64,000 nt of DNA from contig NZ_MSPQ01000007.1 in the NCBI RefSeq assembly GCF_001936475.1, forward strand, positions 62,001 to 126,000, given 5' to 3'. A program made the position numbers and the translations under genes. The notes beneath the pieces are model-generated. The model saw only the letters and a program-made list of their open reading frames with translations, made no database searches and was not told the origin of the DNA. This DNA is from Algoriphagus marinus. Its GTDB lineage: Bacteria; Bacteroidota; Bacteroidia; Cytophagales; Cyclobacteriaceae. This document shows, piece by piece, positions 43,464 to 53,355 of this stretch; the first letter of the stretch is position 1, and the number at the start of each line of letters is the position of its first letter.

Positions 43464-44867
43464 CTAATCATTTCTTTTTCTTAAATAAGAATTGAAACGA
43501 TTCATTACCCAAAGATGCAACCTAGCTTGCGTATTGACATAAATAAACCACGGTAATCTCGGAACAAATTCATGAATGGCTGAAATCATGTATCGGTTGT
43601 CCAAAACTCCTCTGAACTCGAGCCAACCATAGTCAAACCGTCGAACCAACCAGCCTCCTGTAATATAAAATAGCTGGCGATCCTCATCACTTCGATCAGG
43701 AATCATGGTGAGTTGGAGCATTGGTTTATTCCCGTTCAAAAGGTGAAAACCGATATCTCCGTTTTCATTCTTTTTACCATTGATCAGGAATTTAAAAAAA
43801 CTGGGCAACCAAAGGTTGTATCTATTGGCAACCCAAATAGCTGAATTCCCATTTTGATTCCGCATTCGTTGAATACTTCTGACCGTATTTTTTACACCCT
43901 TTTTCTCATAGAATGTAGGCATTTTGGGACTTTCCTTGGAATTCAAAGCTTCATCAACCGATTCTTCATAACTCAGGTAGCTTATTTCTTTTTCTTTAAA
44001 AGCCAATTCCGGTGATACAGTCAGCGTATGTTTTAGACTTTCGACCAAGGGCGAAACCAGCTGTGGCGGACTATCTCCAAATAAACCCACCCAAAATTTT
44101 GATAGCCCCAATGAAAAAACCGGTACCGAAAAAACCAATCGTTTTTTCCCCATCACTTCTGCAGTTCTCTCCAGCATTTTTCGATAAGACATCACTTCTG
44201 GACTTCCGATTTCAATGGGTTTATTATAGACAGAAGGATTCCCGATACAGGTATCCATAATCTCCAAAGTATCCTTGAGGGAAATAGGCTGTGTAAGGGA
44301 TTCAGTCCATTTGGGACACATCAACACTGGAAGTCTCCTCACCAGATTTTTGATCATATCAAAGGAGGAACCTCCCGGTCCTACAATAATTGATGCTCGA
44401 AGTGCAGTTAGTTTTGCGCTTCGAGAACCCAGAGTCATTTCCACTTCCAACCTACTCTTCAAATGTCTTGAGAGTTTTTCTTCTGGCTCTTTTGGCAAAA
44501 GCCCTCCCAAATAAATTATTTGTTTGACTCCATTGATGTCAGCTGCTCGGCTAAAATTATCTGCCAAAAGCAAATCCGTATCCTCAAAACTCCCCTGATT
44601 TAATCGAGTTGAAGCATTCATGGAATGCACCAAATATATTGCTACATCCACGCCTCGTAATGCTTCGATCGTACTCGAAATAGAGTACAACTCTACCTGT
44701 CTCCATTCTACTTGAGGGTTGGGATTGGACTTTAACTTCTTTCTGCTAAGTGCAACAATATTATACTTATCCTTAAATCGATGAATAAACCAGCGGCCGA
44801 TATATCCCCCCGCTCCTGCTATTGCAATCGTGAGTTTTTTTGGAGCTATTGTAGTTGATTGATTCAT
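43464..44867 (-). CDS. NAD(P)-binding protein with DUF2867 C-terminal domain
   Basis: A 467-residue protein. The N-terminal atypical-SDR Rossmann domain (1-290) has IAIAGAGGYIGRWFIHRF, YLVHSMN and QIIYLGGLLP; it is of the NmrA-like / complex-I-type NAD(P)H-binding type. The C-terminal DUF2867 region (about 330-467) contains WLPSFFKFL, LVRRFDYGWLEFRGV and HEFVPRLPWFIYVNTQA. The catalytic YxxxK of classical SDRs is not evident, so it may be a redox sensor or reductase. It is co-directional with its neighbours. Confidence 0.78.
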   Translation of the reverse strand: MNQSTTIAPKKLTIAIAGAGGYIGRWFIHRFKDKYNIVALSRKKLKSNPNPQVEWRQVELYSISSTIEALRGVDVAIYLVHSMNASTRLNQGSFEDTDLLLADNFSRAADINGVKQIIYLGGLLPKEPEEKLSRHLKSRLEVEMTLGSRSAKLTALRASIIVGPGGSSFDMIKNLVRRLPVLMCPKWTESLTQPISLKDTLEIMDTCIGNPSVYNKPIEIGSPEVMSYRKMLERTAEVMGKKRLVFSVPVFSLGLSKFWVGLFGDSPPQLVSPLVESLKHTLTVSPELAFKEKEISYLSYEESVDEALNSKESPKMPTFYEKKGVKNTVRSIQRMRNQNGNSAIWVANRYNLWLPSFFKFLINGKKNENGDIGFHLLNGNKPMLQLTMIPDRSDEDRQLFYITGGWLVRRFDYGWLEFRGVLDNRYMISAIHEFVPRLPWFIYVNTQARLHLWVMNRFNSYLRKRND

Positions 44868-44920
44868 AAAAAGGGTTTCCTATTCAACCCATTTGAATAG
44901 GGTAAGTTCAATAAAGCTAA

Positions 44921-46297
44921 TTATTTCTCCATAGCTTTCTCCAGCGCTTGTGTAGTTGTAAAATATTTGACGATCATGTTAGGCACTTCCCAATCGGGCA
45001 TTTTACCTGCCTTCATGTATTCCAAAAAACGCTCTGTTACTTGAGCAAAATGAGCCTCGTGACCTACATGATAGCTTTCTGGAATATTTATCAAATATTC
45101 CCCACTACTTTGTTCAGTAATTGTAAGTCCTGGGAATTTACTTTGAAGTGTTTGCTGAATAGCTTTTTCCAAGCTTTCGAATTGGGCTTCATGTAGTTTG
45201 ACATAAAGACTCGGTTTGTAATTTTCCTCTTTCCCCTGACGGATAATCAAATCTGCTTTTGTACCACGCATCATGCTGTAGTGAGTATCTCCTGTCCCTT
45301 CAGGAGCCTGATAGTTCCAAATAACACTGATTTTCGCATGCTTCCCTTTCAAAGTGTAATTCATTTCACCATTTGAAAAAACCTGCAACTTGTCATTTTT
45401 CAAATCTTTTTGAAGAAAGTCCGGAAACTCGCTTTTACCGGTTACTTCTTTGAATTGATTCAAATCCAATTCTGTAGCCCATCTTTTAGCTGAAAGCATT
45501 TGAACCTGAGTGGTATCAAGAATTTCTTCTGGAAATACTTCCCATTGAATCAGATCAACCAAATGAGTGGTCACATCGACGATTCCATCTCCCTCTTGCT
45601 CCACATCAAAAAACCAGTCTGGGCGAATCAAAGCTTGACCGGAAACATATTTAAAAAAATGATGCACAGACTCTTTGGTGATTGCAGGATTTTCTAAAGT
45701 CCCATCCTCCAGCGTACCAAATACTTCTGGGATCAGAGATAACTCTCGCTGCAAAATCGTACTAATCTCGTAGCGCTCGGTCATGATATCGTAAAGCATC
45801 AGATTTTTTTGCTTTGCTGATGCAAAAGCATTTATAAGTTTCTTGAACCCTTGCGAATTAATAACCAAGGGCTTATCAGCATAGACGTTAATCCCATTTT
45901 CTATGGCTGCCGTGATGTAATCAATCTTCAAATCATTCTTTCCTGCAACCATCATCACATTTCCGGGCTTTGATTTGATCATCTTATCCAGATAATCCGG
46001 TCCAATTTCAAGATTGATATTCCATGCGGTAGGATTTTCGTTCCGTTCATTGTAGCCCGCAATACGATTGAGGTAATCCTTCAATTCAGGACCCTCGGGT
46101 GCGAATACATAAATGGTAGAATCGATTTCCGGATACATGGTCTTATGAATCAACCCGGCATGAAAATGCCCCGGATCCAAAGCCATGATTTTTATCTTGG
46201 ATTCTGAAGGTGGCGTTGAGTTTTCCAAATTTTTCGTTTCACATCCAATGATTGAACTCATCAATAGAATTCCCAGGATTGGTTTAAATATTTTCAT
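44921..46297 (-). CDS. Lipoprotein Gfo/Idh/MocA-type oxidoreductase
   Basis: A 458-residue protein with lipoprotein signal (MKIFKPILGILLMSSIIGCE). The Rossmann part shows KIMALDPGHFHAGLI and NVYADKPLVI (the DKP variant of the EKP motif containing the catalytic lysine), and the C-terminal 'putative oxidoreductase' domain includes DWFFDVEQEGDGIVDVTTH. It starts 7 bp after the stop of the other Gfo/Idh gene. It is likely a periplasm-facing sugar oxidoreductase; substrate unknown. Confidence 0.85.
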   Translation of the reverse strand: MKIFKPILGILLMSSIIGCETKNLENSTPPSESKIKIMALDPGHFHAGLIHKTMYPEIDSTIYVFAPEGPELKDYLNRIAGYNERNENPTAWNINLEIGPDYLDKMIKSKPGNVMMVAGKNDLKIDYITAAIENGINVYADKPLVINSQGFKKLINAFASAKQKNLMLYDIMTERYEISTILQRELSLIPEVFGTLEDGTLENPAITKESVHHFFKYVSGQALIRPDWFFDVEQEGDGIVDVTTHLVDLIQWEVFPEEILDTTQVQMLSAKRWATELDLNQFKEVTGKSEFPDFLQKDLKNDKLQVFSNGEMNYTLKGKHAKISVIWNYQAPEGTGDTHYSMMRGTKADLIIRQGKEENYKPSLYVKLHEAQFESLEKAIQQTLQSKFPGLTITEQSSGEYLINIPESYHVGHEAHFAQVTERFLEYMKAGKMPDWEVPNMIVKYFTTTQALEKAMEK

Positions 46298-46304
46298 TTT
46301 CAGT

Positions 46305-47675
46305 TTAGACTTTTATATTATTTGTGCCGTACGGCGCACGCTGCGGGCGACTCAAATGTGAATTTGCTTCCGAATCATTAACAAATGTTTCTGATTTGGC
46401 GTCCCATTCCAGCTTTCTTCCAAGTTTCATCGCGATGTGACTCACTAAGCAAACTGAGCAAGAACGATGACCAATCTCAGCCGGAGAAAGCAATTCATTC
46501 TGGCCCTGAATTGCACCCAACCAATTGCCATGATGCTCATTACTTCTTAACAATTGAATCTCATCTGGCCCAATGACTGAATCCAAAATCTTAGGGTCAG
46601 ATGCATCAAGTGCTTTGCTACTCGCTTCTTTGGAAACTGGATCTGATGCAGAAGCAGTATAACTTCCCCGAGAAACCCATATCCAGCCCTCAGTCCCCTC
46701 ATATCGAATTCCATTTGGATAGCCTCCACTGGTAAACATGTTTATTCCATTTTCATATTCTGCTTTCACCATAAAGTCACCATGAACATTCCAAAGTCCT
46801 GATCTAGGGAATTCTGCAACTGCCTCGATGAATCGTGGACCGGTTAATTCGGTATCCATTCCCCAAGCTGCTGAGTCAAAATGATGCTGTCCCCAACCGG
46901 TAATCATTCCTGCACCGTATTGCTCTAATCTCAACCATCCCGGCCGATCATAGCCAACTTGCGGATGAACTCCAATCTCTGTGTAAGGAACCTCTGGGGT
47001 TGAGCCTAACCACATATCGTAATTCAAATTTTTGGGAATTGGCATCGCTGGCGCATCTGGACCTGATGGATCACCAGGAAGTCCAATTCGTACCGTATGC
47101 AGCTTTCCAATTCTCCCATTTCTCACCAATTCGGCAGCTTTTCTAAACTGCTCACTGGAGCGTTGCTGTGTGCCCAACTGGAGTACAATTCCGGTTTTAT
47201 TCACCATTTCCACAAGCTGCCTTCCCTCTTTAATAGTCAGCGAAGTAGGTTTCTGGACATACACATGCTTCCCTGCCAAGGCAGCTTCCATAGCTGGTTG
47301 AGAGTGCCAATGATCCGGCGTACTAATCACTACCGCATCAATATCTTTATCAGCAAGCATATCATGGTAATCTGCATATTGCTTCACGTCCAAATAAGGG
47401 GAACCCATCTTTTTGGTGTAATAACTCTCTACATGTTTTTTACCATCTGCCATTCGGTTAGAATCCAGATCAGAAACAGCTACTATTCGAGCCACATCAT
47501 GCTGCCAGACTCCCGGCATATCATGATCTCTGGCGATACGTCCACAGCCGATTTGTCCAATATTAATCTTGTTGCTAGGTGCGTTTTTTCCAAAAACGGA
47601 TGAGGGAACGATCGTTGGAAATCCAATGGCAGCACTAGCTAAGGCTGTATTTTTGATAAAGTTTCTTCGTTTCAT
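46305..47675 (-). CDS. Tat-exported Gfo/Idh/MocA oxidoreductase
   Basis: A 456-residue protein with a twin-arginine-type leader (MKRRNFIKNTALASAAIG). The NAD(P)-binding motif IGQIGCGRIARDHDM, the VYVQKPTSLT motif (QKP in place of EKP, lysine retained) and the C-terminal WGQHHFDSAAWGM are present. These exported enzymes oxidise or reduce sugars with a tightly bound cofactor. It is 16 bp after the PmoA gene and 7 bp before the lipoprotein Gfo/Idh gene. Confidence 0.88.
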   Translation of the reverse strand: MKRRNFIKNTALASAAIGFPTIVPSSVFGKNAPSNKINIGQIGCGRIARDHDMPGVWQHDVARIVAVSDLDSNRMADGKKHVESYYTKKMGSPYLDVKQYADYHDMLADKDIDAVVISTPDHWHSQPAMEAALAGKHVYVQKPTSLTIKEGRQLVEMVNKTGIVLQLGTQQRSSEQFRKAAELVRNGRIGKLHTVRIGLPGDPSGPDAPAMPIPKNLNYDMWLGSTPEVPYTEIGVHPQVGYDRPGWLRLEQYGAGMITGWGQHHFDSAAWGMDTELTGPRFIEAVAEFPRSGLWNVHGDFMVKAEYENGINMFTSGGYPNGIRYEGTEGWIWVSRGSYTASASDPVSKEASSKALDASDPKILDSVIGPDEIQLLRSNEHHGNWLGAIQGQNELLSPAEIGHRSCSVCLVSHIAMKLGRKLEWDAKSETFVNDSEANSHLSRPQRAPYGTNNIKV

Positions 47676-47691
47676 GATTTTTGGGTTATTG

Positions 47692-48660
47692 TTATTTTAC
47701 AAATGCCTTCCAATAGGCCTCAGCCTCTTGAGGACTGAGTTCTCCATCAAAGACAATCATTCGATATTTCAAGGTGTAATTTTGATCTTTTTGTAAGGCC
47801 CAGGACTCATGGCGAATGGGGCAAAACTCAATGAATACATTTCCTTGACCATCATATTGGCCCACAGGCCAAACTCGCAAAGGCTCAGGGTGAGCTTTAT
47901 TCGTGTTATGACTTAGAAAAAGAATTCCACTTTTTCCGGACTTATCTTTTGTTTCGCCCTGCACGATTATCCACTTGGCAGCCGTGCCGTCTGCAGTTTT
48001 TCGATCATTCCCTTCGGAAGTAAGAATAGTACTATTTCCATCTCCCCAGACTTCGGTCGCCCGAAATCCAATTCCTCCACCATAACGGTAATCATCCAAA
48101 AGAATCCCTCCTTCCAATGAAGTGCTTATGGTGCTTGTATAATCTACACTATATCGACCTTGATCAGCAGGCTTTACTTTGATTCGTAAGTCTTCTTTGA
48201 TTGCCAATCGCTCACTTTCTGGAGCTGTAAGGTCCAGATGATTTTGTCTTACATTCAATTCCGCCGCTCCACCAGCTTCTTTCATCGAAAGAATTTCTCC
48301 AAAATCCACTCTACCTTTTCCGTCGCCCAAATTCCAAAAATCTACTTCTCGCCCACCAATGGTAGCACGGGTCCAAGGTCCCCAAATGCCATAATGATGG
48401 TAATGATCTTTGGGCTGGATCCTACTCAATACTTGACCGGAGGGAGAAGTGATAGGATGTATAAACCCAGACTTTTCATAGTCTTTTTTCACGCCATCAG
48501 GAACTTTAGCTATTGCTGTCTGATAGGTTAAAATCACTCGATCCCCAAGCTTAAAATCTACCCCATTTTCATTTTGAGTCAAACTGACAGATTGCGCGAA
48601 CGATTCCGTAGAAAGTAAAAGCAAAATGCCAATGAGACAACTATATGTTTTGCGAATCAT
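47692..48660 (-). CDS. PmoA family protein (DUF6807)
   Basis: A 322-residue secreted protein (signal peptide 1-22, ending SFAQ). The family region includes GFIHPITSPSGQVLSRIQPK, DHYHHYGIWGPWT (histidine cluster) and GGGIGFRATEVWGDG. The PmoA name comes from annotation pipelines and does not mean methane monooxygenase; function is unknown, though the gene commonly accompanies Gfo/Idh and ThuA genes. It is first in the leftward operon, divergent from thuA with 82 bp between starts. Confidence 0.85.
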   Translation of the reverse strand: MIRKTYSCLIGILLLLSTESFAQSVSLTQNENGVDFKLGDRVILTYQTAIAKVPDGVKKDYEKSGFIHPITSPSGQVLSRIQPKDHYHHYGIWGPWTRATIGGREVDFWNLGDGKGRVDFGEILSMKEAGGAAELNVRQNHLDLTAPESERLAIKEDLRIKVKPADQGRYSVDYTSTISTSLEGGILLDDYRYGGGIGFRATEVWGDGNSTILTSEGNDRKTADGTAAKWIIVQGETKDKSGKSGILFLSHNTNKAHPEPLRVWPVGQYDGQGNVFIEFCPIRHESWALQKDQNYTLKYRMIVFDGELSPQEAEAYWKAFVK

Positions 48661-48742
48661 AGAAATTTCAGGTTATTGGGTGTTGAATTTTAAAGTTATT
48701 GAAATTCTAAAAAGATTACTGACCATTCAACAATCAAACCCA

Positions 48743-49651
48743 ATGAAGACCCTAGTTTTCTACGCAATCGTTTTCTTTTCTTTTTCTGGAATCACCTTAG
48801 GCCAAAACCTAGATGAAGTCTCTTTAAATGAAAACTGGAAAGGAAAAATCAGGTCTTTAGCACCTGAAGAGACTTCTTTTGATTTTAAGAAAAAGAAAAA
48901 AATCCTGGTCTTTTCCCTCCACACAGGATTCAACCATTGGGTAATCCCTCATACTGAAGAGATGCTAAAAATAATCAGTGAGAAAGCTGAAGTTTTTGAA
49001 GTCACTGGCAGCAAAGATATTGCTTGGTTTGAGCCGGAGAATTTAGCTCAGTTCGATGCGATTGTTTTGAATAATACCTGCTCTAAGCCAGACCATCGTA
49101 ATTTGTTTTGGGATAAACTACGAGAAACTTCAGATGCGGATTCAGCCGTTTTGATGACAAAAGCATTAGAATTGGAAGGGAATATTAGCAGATATGTCAA
49201 AAATGGAGGGGGATTACTTCTTATTCATGGAGCCATTACCACCCAAAATAATTCTGATGAATTCAGTCGATTAGTTGGTGGAAGTTTTGATTACCATCCC
49301 AAGCAACAAAAATTCCAAGTGCGTCTCGAAGATTCATCTCACCCCTTGGTTCAGGCATTTCCTGTAGAGGGCTTCAGTCATATTGATGAGCCTTATTTCT
49401 ATAAAAATGCCTATGCAAATCTTGATTTCACACCGCTACTATACTTCAACAATGCTGAAATCGATGGCCAAAGAAAAGGTCAAGAGTTGAAAGAAGGAAA
49501 GACTTATGTGTCATGGATAAGATCAGAGGAAAAAGGGAGGGTGATGTACATTTCCCCGTCTCACAATGCCCAGAGCTTTGATGACCCTCGATTACTTCGG
49601 TTTTATTTGGATGGTTTACAATATGTCGCCGGAGATGTTCCCTTAAAATAA
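48743..49651 (+). CDS. ThuA-like secreted protein
   Basis: The true start is the ATG at 48743 (302 residues), which begins the signal peptide (MKTLVFYAIVFFSFSGITL); the longer open frame to 48626 overlaps the divergent PmoA gene. The ThuA fold is a glutamine-amidotransferase-like alpha/beta protein: KILVFSLHTGFNHWVIPH, GGGLLLIHGAI, HPLVQAFPVEGFSHIDEPY and SHNAQSFDDPRLLRFYLDG are family phrases. ThuA was named for trehalose utilisation; its chemical role is uncertain. It probably acts with the PmoA/Gfo-Idh genes. Confidence 0.88.
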   Translation: MKTLVFYAIVFFSFSGITLGQNLDEVSLNENWKGKIRSLAPEETSFDFKKKKKILVFSLHTGFNHWVIPHTEEMLKIISEKAEVFEVTGSKDIAWFEPENLAQFDAIVLNNTCSKPDHRNLFWDKLRETSDADSAVLMTKALELEGNISRYVKNGGGLLLIHGAITTQNNSDEFSRLVGGSFDYHPKQQKFQVRLEDSSHPLVQAFPVEGFSHIDEPYFYKNAYANLDFTPLLYFNNAEIDGQRKGQELKEGKTYVSWIRSEEKGRVMYISPSHNAQSFDDPRLLRFYLDGLQYVAGDVPLK

Positions 49652-49665
49652 TTTCAACTTCCAGA

Positions 49666-50928
49666 TTAGTGAGTTGCTGTAAAACTATGGCTAACTGCTT
49701 CTGCGGCTAGTCTTCCTGAGGTCATTGCTGCGTTGATCGAACCATTGAGCAGGTAGTCACCAGCCAAGAATACATTTTCAGTAATCTTGGTTTCTGTAAA
49801 AGCAATTTCATATTTCATATCATCCAAAGTAGGCAATGCATATGGAATCTCGTAAGTTTTCAAATGCTTGAAATATTCCCCTTTGATCCTTGAGATTCTT
49901 TCCAGCTCAGCCTGAACTGCTTTGATCAACTCTTTTTCAGAAAATGAGTGATCCAGCACTGTTACTGACAATAGGGATCGATTTTCTGCACTATACTCCT
50001 CAGATACATCATCCATAAAAACAATATTGTTTACCAAATGCCCATCACCCGGAATCAATCCAATCATAGGGCGAGCCATAAAAGACTTCTGGGTTGTGAA
50101 ATACAGATTAGTTACATGCTTGGGTTTAGCAAACTGACCTTGCATTTGAGGCAATACCCTATCCGGTTGTGTAGCTATTATAATTCGATCAGCAGTTAGT
50201 ATTTCCCCGTTTTCAAGATGAATCTCCTGACTTTTGATTTGCTTAACGGGGGTATTAAAATAGATTTGGGTTTTACTCAACTGACTTCGAAGCATCTGTG
50301 GTATTTCCCCCATTCCTTTTGCAGGGACAGCTGCATTTCCTATGGAAAACATCTTAAAAACAAACTCAAACATTCTGGAGGAGGTATTTAGATGGGGCTC
50401 AAGAAAGATGCCTCTAAAGAATGGCTTGAAAAAATAGGCGATGATTTGATCCGAAAAACCATATTCCTTCAAGTATTGAAGAGTTGGTTTCGATTCTGAA
50501 TTGAAAATTTCAGCAACAGTTTTCTTTTTCAGGCTTTGAGTCAAGCTGAACATTTTGACTTTATCCAGAAAAGAACCCACCTTGGAAAACGCCATTCCTA
50601 CAATTTGAAGAGGGTTTCTTAGCGGATCAGTGATTATAAAAGATTCATTCTCATCAAAAATCACCGCTCCAGGTTCAAAATTTTTCAGATTCAAAGCCTG
50701 ATAATCCAAGTATTTCTTAGCCTCAGGATAGGCCGTAAGCAAAACCTGAAAACCCTGATCCAGTCGGAAACCATCTACCAAATCGGTTTTAACTCTTCCA
50801 CCAATCGACTGACTGCCTTCCAAGATAAAGGGAGAAAATCCATTTTTCTCCAACTCAATCGCTGCCACAAGGCCAGAAATTCCAGCTCCGATGATATAGA
50901 TTTTAGGGTCAAGTTTTGCTTCAATCAT
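49666..50928 (-). CDS. FAD-dependent amine-oxidase-like oxidoreductase
   Basis: I start at the ATG at 50928 (420 residues), directly before the FAD-binding strand (KIYIIGAGISGLVAAIEL, then E and GSQSIGGRVKTD). The C-terminal FAD motif VFLAGDYLLNGSINAAMTSG is intact. The frame open to 51120 has no signal or conserved sequence and overlaps the next gene. It resembles NAD(P)/FAD oxidoreductases of the phytoene-desaturase / protoporphyrinogen-oxidase superfamily. Substrate unknown. It is convergent with thuA with only 14 bp between stop codons. Confidence 0.88.
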   Translation of the reverse strand: MIEAKLDPKIYIIGAGISGLVAAIELEKNGFSPFILEGSQSIGGRVKTDLVDGFRLDQGFQVLLTAYPEAKKYLDYQALNLKNFEPGAVIFDENESFIITDPLRNPLQIVGMAFSKVGSFLDKVKMFSLTQSLKKKTVAEIFNSESKPTLQYLKEYGFSDQIIAYFFKPFFRGIFLEPHLNTSSRMFEFVFKMFSIGNAAVPAKGMGEIPQMLRSQLSKTQIYFNTPVKQIKSQEIHLENGEILTADRIIIATQPDRVLPQMQGQFAKPKHVTNLYFTTQKSFMARPMIGLIPGDGHLVNNIVFMDDVSEEYSAENRSLLSVTVLDHSFSEKELIKAVQAELERISRIKGEYFKHLKTYEIPYALPTLDDMKYEIAFTETKITENVFLAGDYLLNGSINAAMTSGRLAAEAVSHSFTATH

Positions 50929-51100
50929 AATTAAACTAAGAATAGGTTCGAATTTTATACTCATTGGATAACTGATCCAATGAGGAAGGGTTTGATAAGC
51001 ATCTACAAAGAAAACCAGAATTATTGACTTAAAAGAGCTTTTGATGAATGGCGGATTATGAATGATAAAAAATAGTAAACTCGCAACAAAGTTGAAATCC

Positions 51101-52315
51101 ATGAAAATCTTCCTTACCACACTTCTGACCTTCCTGTTTTTAAGTCAAATCACTGTTGCGCAGCAATATTTCCCTCCGAAAGGAGACTGGAAAAAAGTGA
51201 AGCCCAGCGAACTCGGCATAAACGAATCCAAACTAAATGAGGCTCTTGAGTTTGCAAAAGCACACGAAAGTACAGCGAATCCAAATCTGAAAGTCGCTCA
51301 TTACGAAAGTGCTTTTGGACGCGAACCGTTTGGATATCCAGTGGGTCCGATGAAAATCAGAGGTTCGGCCACTGGCTTGATAATATACAAAGGAATGGTT
51401 GTAGGAGAATGGGGTGATCCAGCGCGTGTAGATTTGACTTTCAGTGTTGCAAAAAGCTTTTTATCCACGACTGCAGGGCTTGCCATTGAGGCAGGTTTGA
51501 TTAAAGATGAAATGGATTTAGTATATCCATACATGGCTCCCATTTATCCTTATGATCCAGTGAAGGCTATGATGAATAAATCAGATCATTTATTCGAAGA
51601 GGATGTTTTTGAGCTTTTTGATACAGAGCACAATAGAAAAATACGATGGGATGATCTGCTTCGTCAGACTTCGGACTGGGAAGGAACCCTCTGGGGAAAA
51701 CCCGACTGGGGAGATCGACCTTCCGAAGGAGTAAAACAAAAACGAGAAAGACCTCAAAATGAGCCAGGTTCAGCCTATGAATACAATGATACACGTGTAA
51801 ATGTGCTCGCATTAGCCTTGCTGAACGTCTGGAGAAAACCGCTACCACAGGTTTTGAAATCTGAAATTATGGATCCAATCGGTGCAAGCGATACTTGGAG
51901 ATGGACAGGTTATGAAAACTCTTTTGTGATACTGGATGGCCAGATTATTCAATCGGTAAGCGGAGGTTCCCATTGGGGTGGTGGAATGATGCTTTCGGCA
52001 TGGGATCAGGCAAGGTTTGGATATTTGACTCTTCGAAATGGAAATTGGGATGGAAAACAACTAATAGCAGAAAACTGGATAGCCAAATCACGGACCCCTA
52101 CCCCTGCTAATCCAGGCTATGGCTTCATGAATTACTTCTTGAATGAAGACCTCAAGGAAATTCCAGATGGACCAAAAAGCGCTTTTCTACACATCGGAGC
52201 AGGAACAAATATGATCTATGTAGATCAGGAAAATGATCTGGTGATCGTGGCCAGGTGGATCCCAAATAGCGATAAGGCAGAACTGGTAAGACTAATTCTG
52301 GAAAGTTTAAAATAA
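51101..52315 (+). CDS. Secreted serine hydrolase (class C beta-lactamase-like)
   Basis: The ATG at 51101 starts a signal peptide (MKIFLTTLLTFLFLSQITVA), giving 404 residues. The fold is that of class C beta-lactamase / DD-peptidase esterases: the nucleophile motif SVAK (S-x-x-K) in LTFSVAKSFLS, the YEYNDTRVN tyrosine motif, and a late glycine-rich HIGAGTNMIYVDQ segment in place of KTG. Likely an esterase or peptidase rather than a resistance enzyme. Confidence 0.87.
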   Translation: MKIFLTTLLTFLFLSQITVAQQYFPPKGDWKKVKPSELGINESKLNEALEFAKAHESTANPNLKVAHYESAFGREPFGYPVGPMKIRGSATGLIIYKGMVVGEWGDPARVDLTFSVAKSFLSTTAGLAIEAGLIKDEMDLVYPYMAPIYPYDPVKAMMNKSDHLFEEDVFELFDTEHNRKIRWDDLLRQTSDWEGTLWGKPDWGDRPSEGVKQKRERPQNEPGSAYEYNDTRVNVLALALLNVWRKPLPQVLKSEIMDPIGASDTWRWTGYENSFVILDGQIIQSVSGGSHWGGGMMLSAWDQARFGYLTLRNGNWDGKQLIAENWIAKSRTPTPANPGYGFMNYFLNEDLKEIPDGPKSAFLHIGAGTNMIYVDQENDLVIVARWIPNSDKAELVRLILESLK

Positions 52316-52368
52316 ATCGATTTCACTTCTACTACTTCCAGGAGTATTGGAAATCCCTAAAGGAAAGA

Positions 52369-52947
52369 TCAAATCTGCTTTTCCCAAAAGCGTAATCTCC
52401 CCTTGTGGCTTTGTTGAACCAATCGGTAGCTTTCTGGGATTTCAGATGCTTCGCCACAGTAAGTGACTATTCTGGTTTTAATAGGTAAAGCATCAAACTT
52501 CTCCCTCAGGGCATTGATATAGTTCTCATGTTGGATTGAACTCAAGGTGCTTTGCCTGTCCAAAGAATCTTTTGAGTTGATATTTTCTTCGAAGGAATTG
52601 AAAAAGTAGAAGCCGTCGAAATCACTTAAATCAAGAGAAATCAAATCTCCATGGATAAATTCCAAGTTAGACAGCTGATGATTGACAGCAATCTTTCTTG
52701 CCAGTTGGACTAAATTTTCCCGTTGCTCTATCCCCGAAATCCTGATACTCGAGCTATCGGCTGCAATCAAGCAGAATTTCCCTACGCCTGAACCTAAATC
52801 TAAAACGGAATTACATCCTGAATTTTCGAAAAAAGAAATGGCTTTCATTGCAATTCCCACAGGAGTCCAATGTGTCCCGGATAGCTTTCTCATTTTGAGA
52901 GGGTATAGCGCATCAAAATCCTTATCCGAATAAGATCCTAAAACCAT
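52369..52947 (-). CDS. Class I SAM-dependent methyltransferase
   Basis: A 192-residue methyltransferase. Motif I SVLDLGSGVGKFCLIAA binds SAM, the acidic residue ISGIEQRENL follows, and the acceptor-side strand reads FDGFYFFNSF. Substrate is not apparent. Compact; no extra domains. It is 46 bp upstream of a small conserved gene on the same strand. Confidence 0.82.
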   Translation of the reverse strand: MVLGSYSDKDFDALYPLKMRKLSGTHWTPVGIAMKAISFFENSGCNSVLDLGSGVGKFCLIAADSSSIRISGIEQRENLVQLARKIAVNHQLSNLEFIHGDLISLDLSDFDGFYFFNSFEENINSKDSLDRQSTLSSIQHENYINALREKFDALPIKTRIVTYCGEASEIPESYRLVQQSHKGRLRFWEKQI

Positions 52948-52993
52948 TCTGTTGCGAATTTAAACATGAATTAGATGGGCATACTTTCAAAAC

Positions 52994-53245
52994 TTATAAG
53001 ATCCGTGATTCAGAGTACAGATCATAAGCTGCAACAAGGGTTTGTCTTTGGGAGGAATGTCCAAATGGCTCGTAGTCCTGAATTTGGTCGCGATTTTCTA
53101 CAAAAACCGGAAAATAGGTAGCCTCTAGCTCATCCCAAACGATCAAAATGTAGGCAAAGGAAATTTTACTGCTTCGCCCTTTTTCAAGCCATGAATCAAA
53201 AACTGATTCCTCTAACGCTTTGGGGTAATCTGGACTTTCAAACAT
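52994..53245 (-). CDS. Small hypothetical protein (83 residues)
   Basis: The ATG at 53245 is preferred over a TTG two codons earlier. The sequence (SPDYPKALEESVFDSWLEKGRS onward, then FAYILIVWDELEATYFPVFV) has a balanced alpha/beta composition with no signal or helix, and looks like a real small cytosolic protein. No function can be suggested. Located between the methyltransferase and the Rieske oxygenase, all leftward. Confidence 0.65.
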   Translation of the reverse strand: MFESPDYPKALEESVFDSWLEKGRSSKISFAYILIVWDELEATYFPVFVENRDQIQDYEPFGHSSQRQTLVAAYDLYSESRIL

Positions 53246-53355
53246 AAACAAGGGAGAGTTCTAATAGGTCTGCAAAATAGAAAGGTCCACTATCTACTCC
53301 AAATTCGAATTTGTAATGAATGCAGCGTTAAGAAGCGCAAGCTGAAACTCAAGAA

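Noticed and set aside
43464-44867. Classical short-chain dehydrogenase
   Set aside because: No YxxxK catalytic pair is evident and a DUF2867 C-terminal domain is attached, so only an NAD(P)-binding role is claimed.
48626-48742. Longer N-terminus for ThuA
   Set aside because: It would overlap the divergent PmoA gene and hide the signal peptide that starts at 48743.
50929-51120. Longer N-terminus for the FAD oxidoreductase
   Set aside because: The extra 64 residues precede the FAD-binding strand and overlap the next gene's signal peptide; no conserved features.
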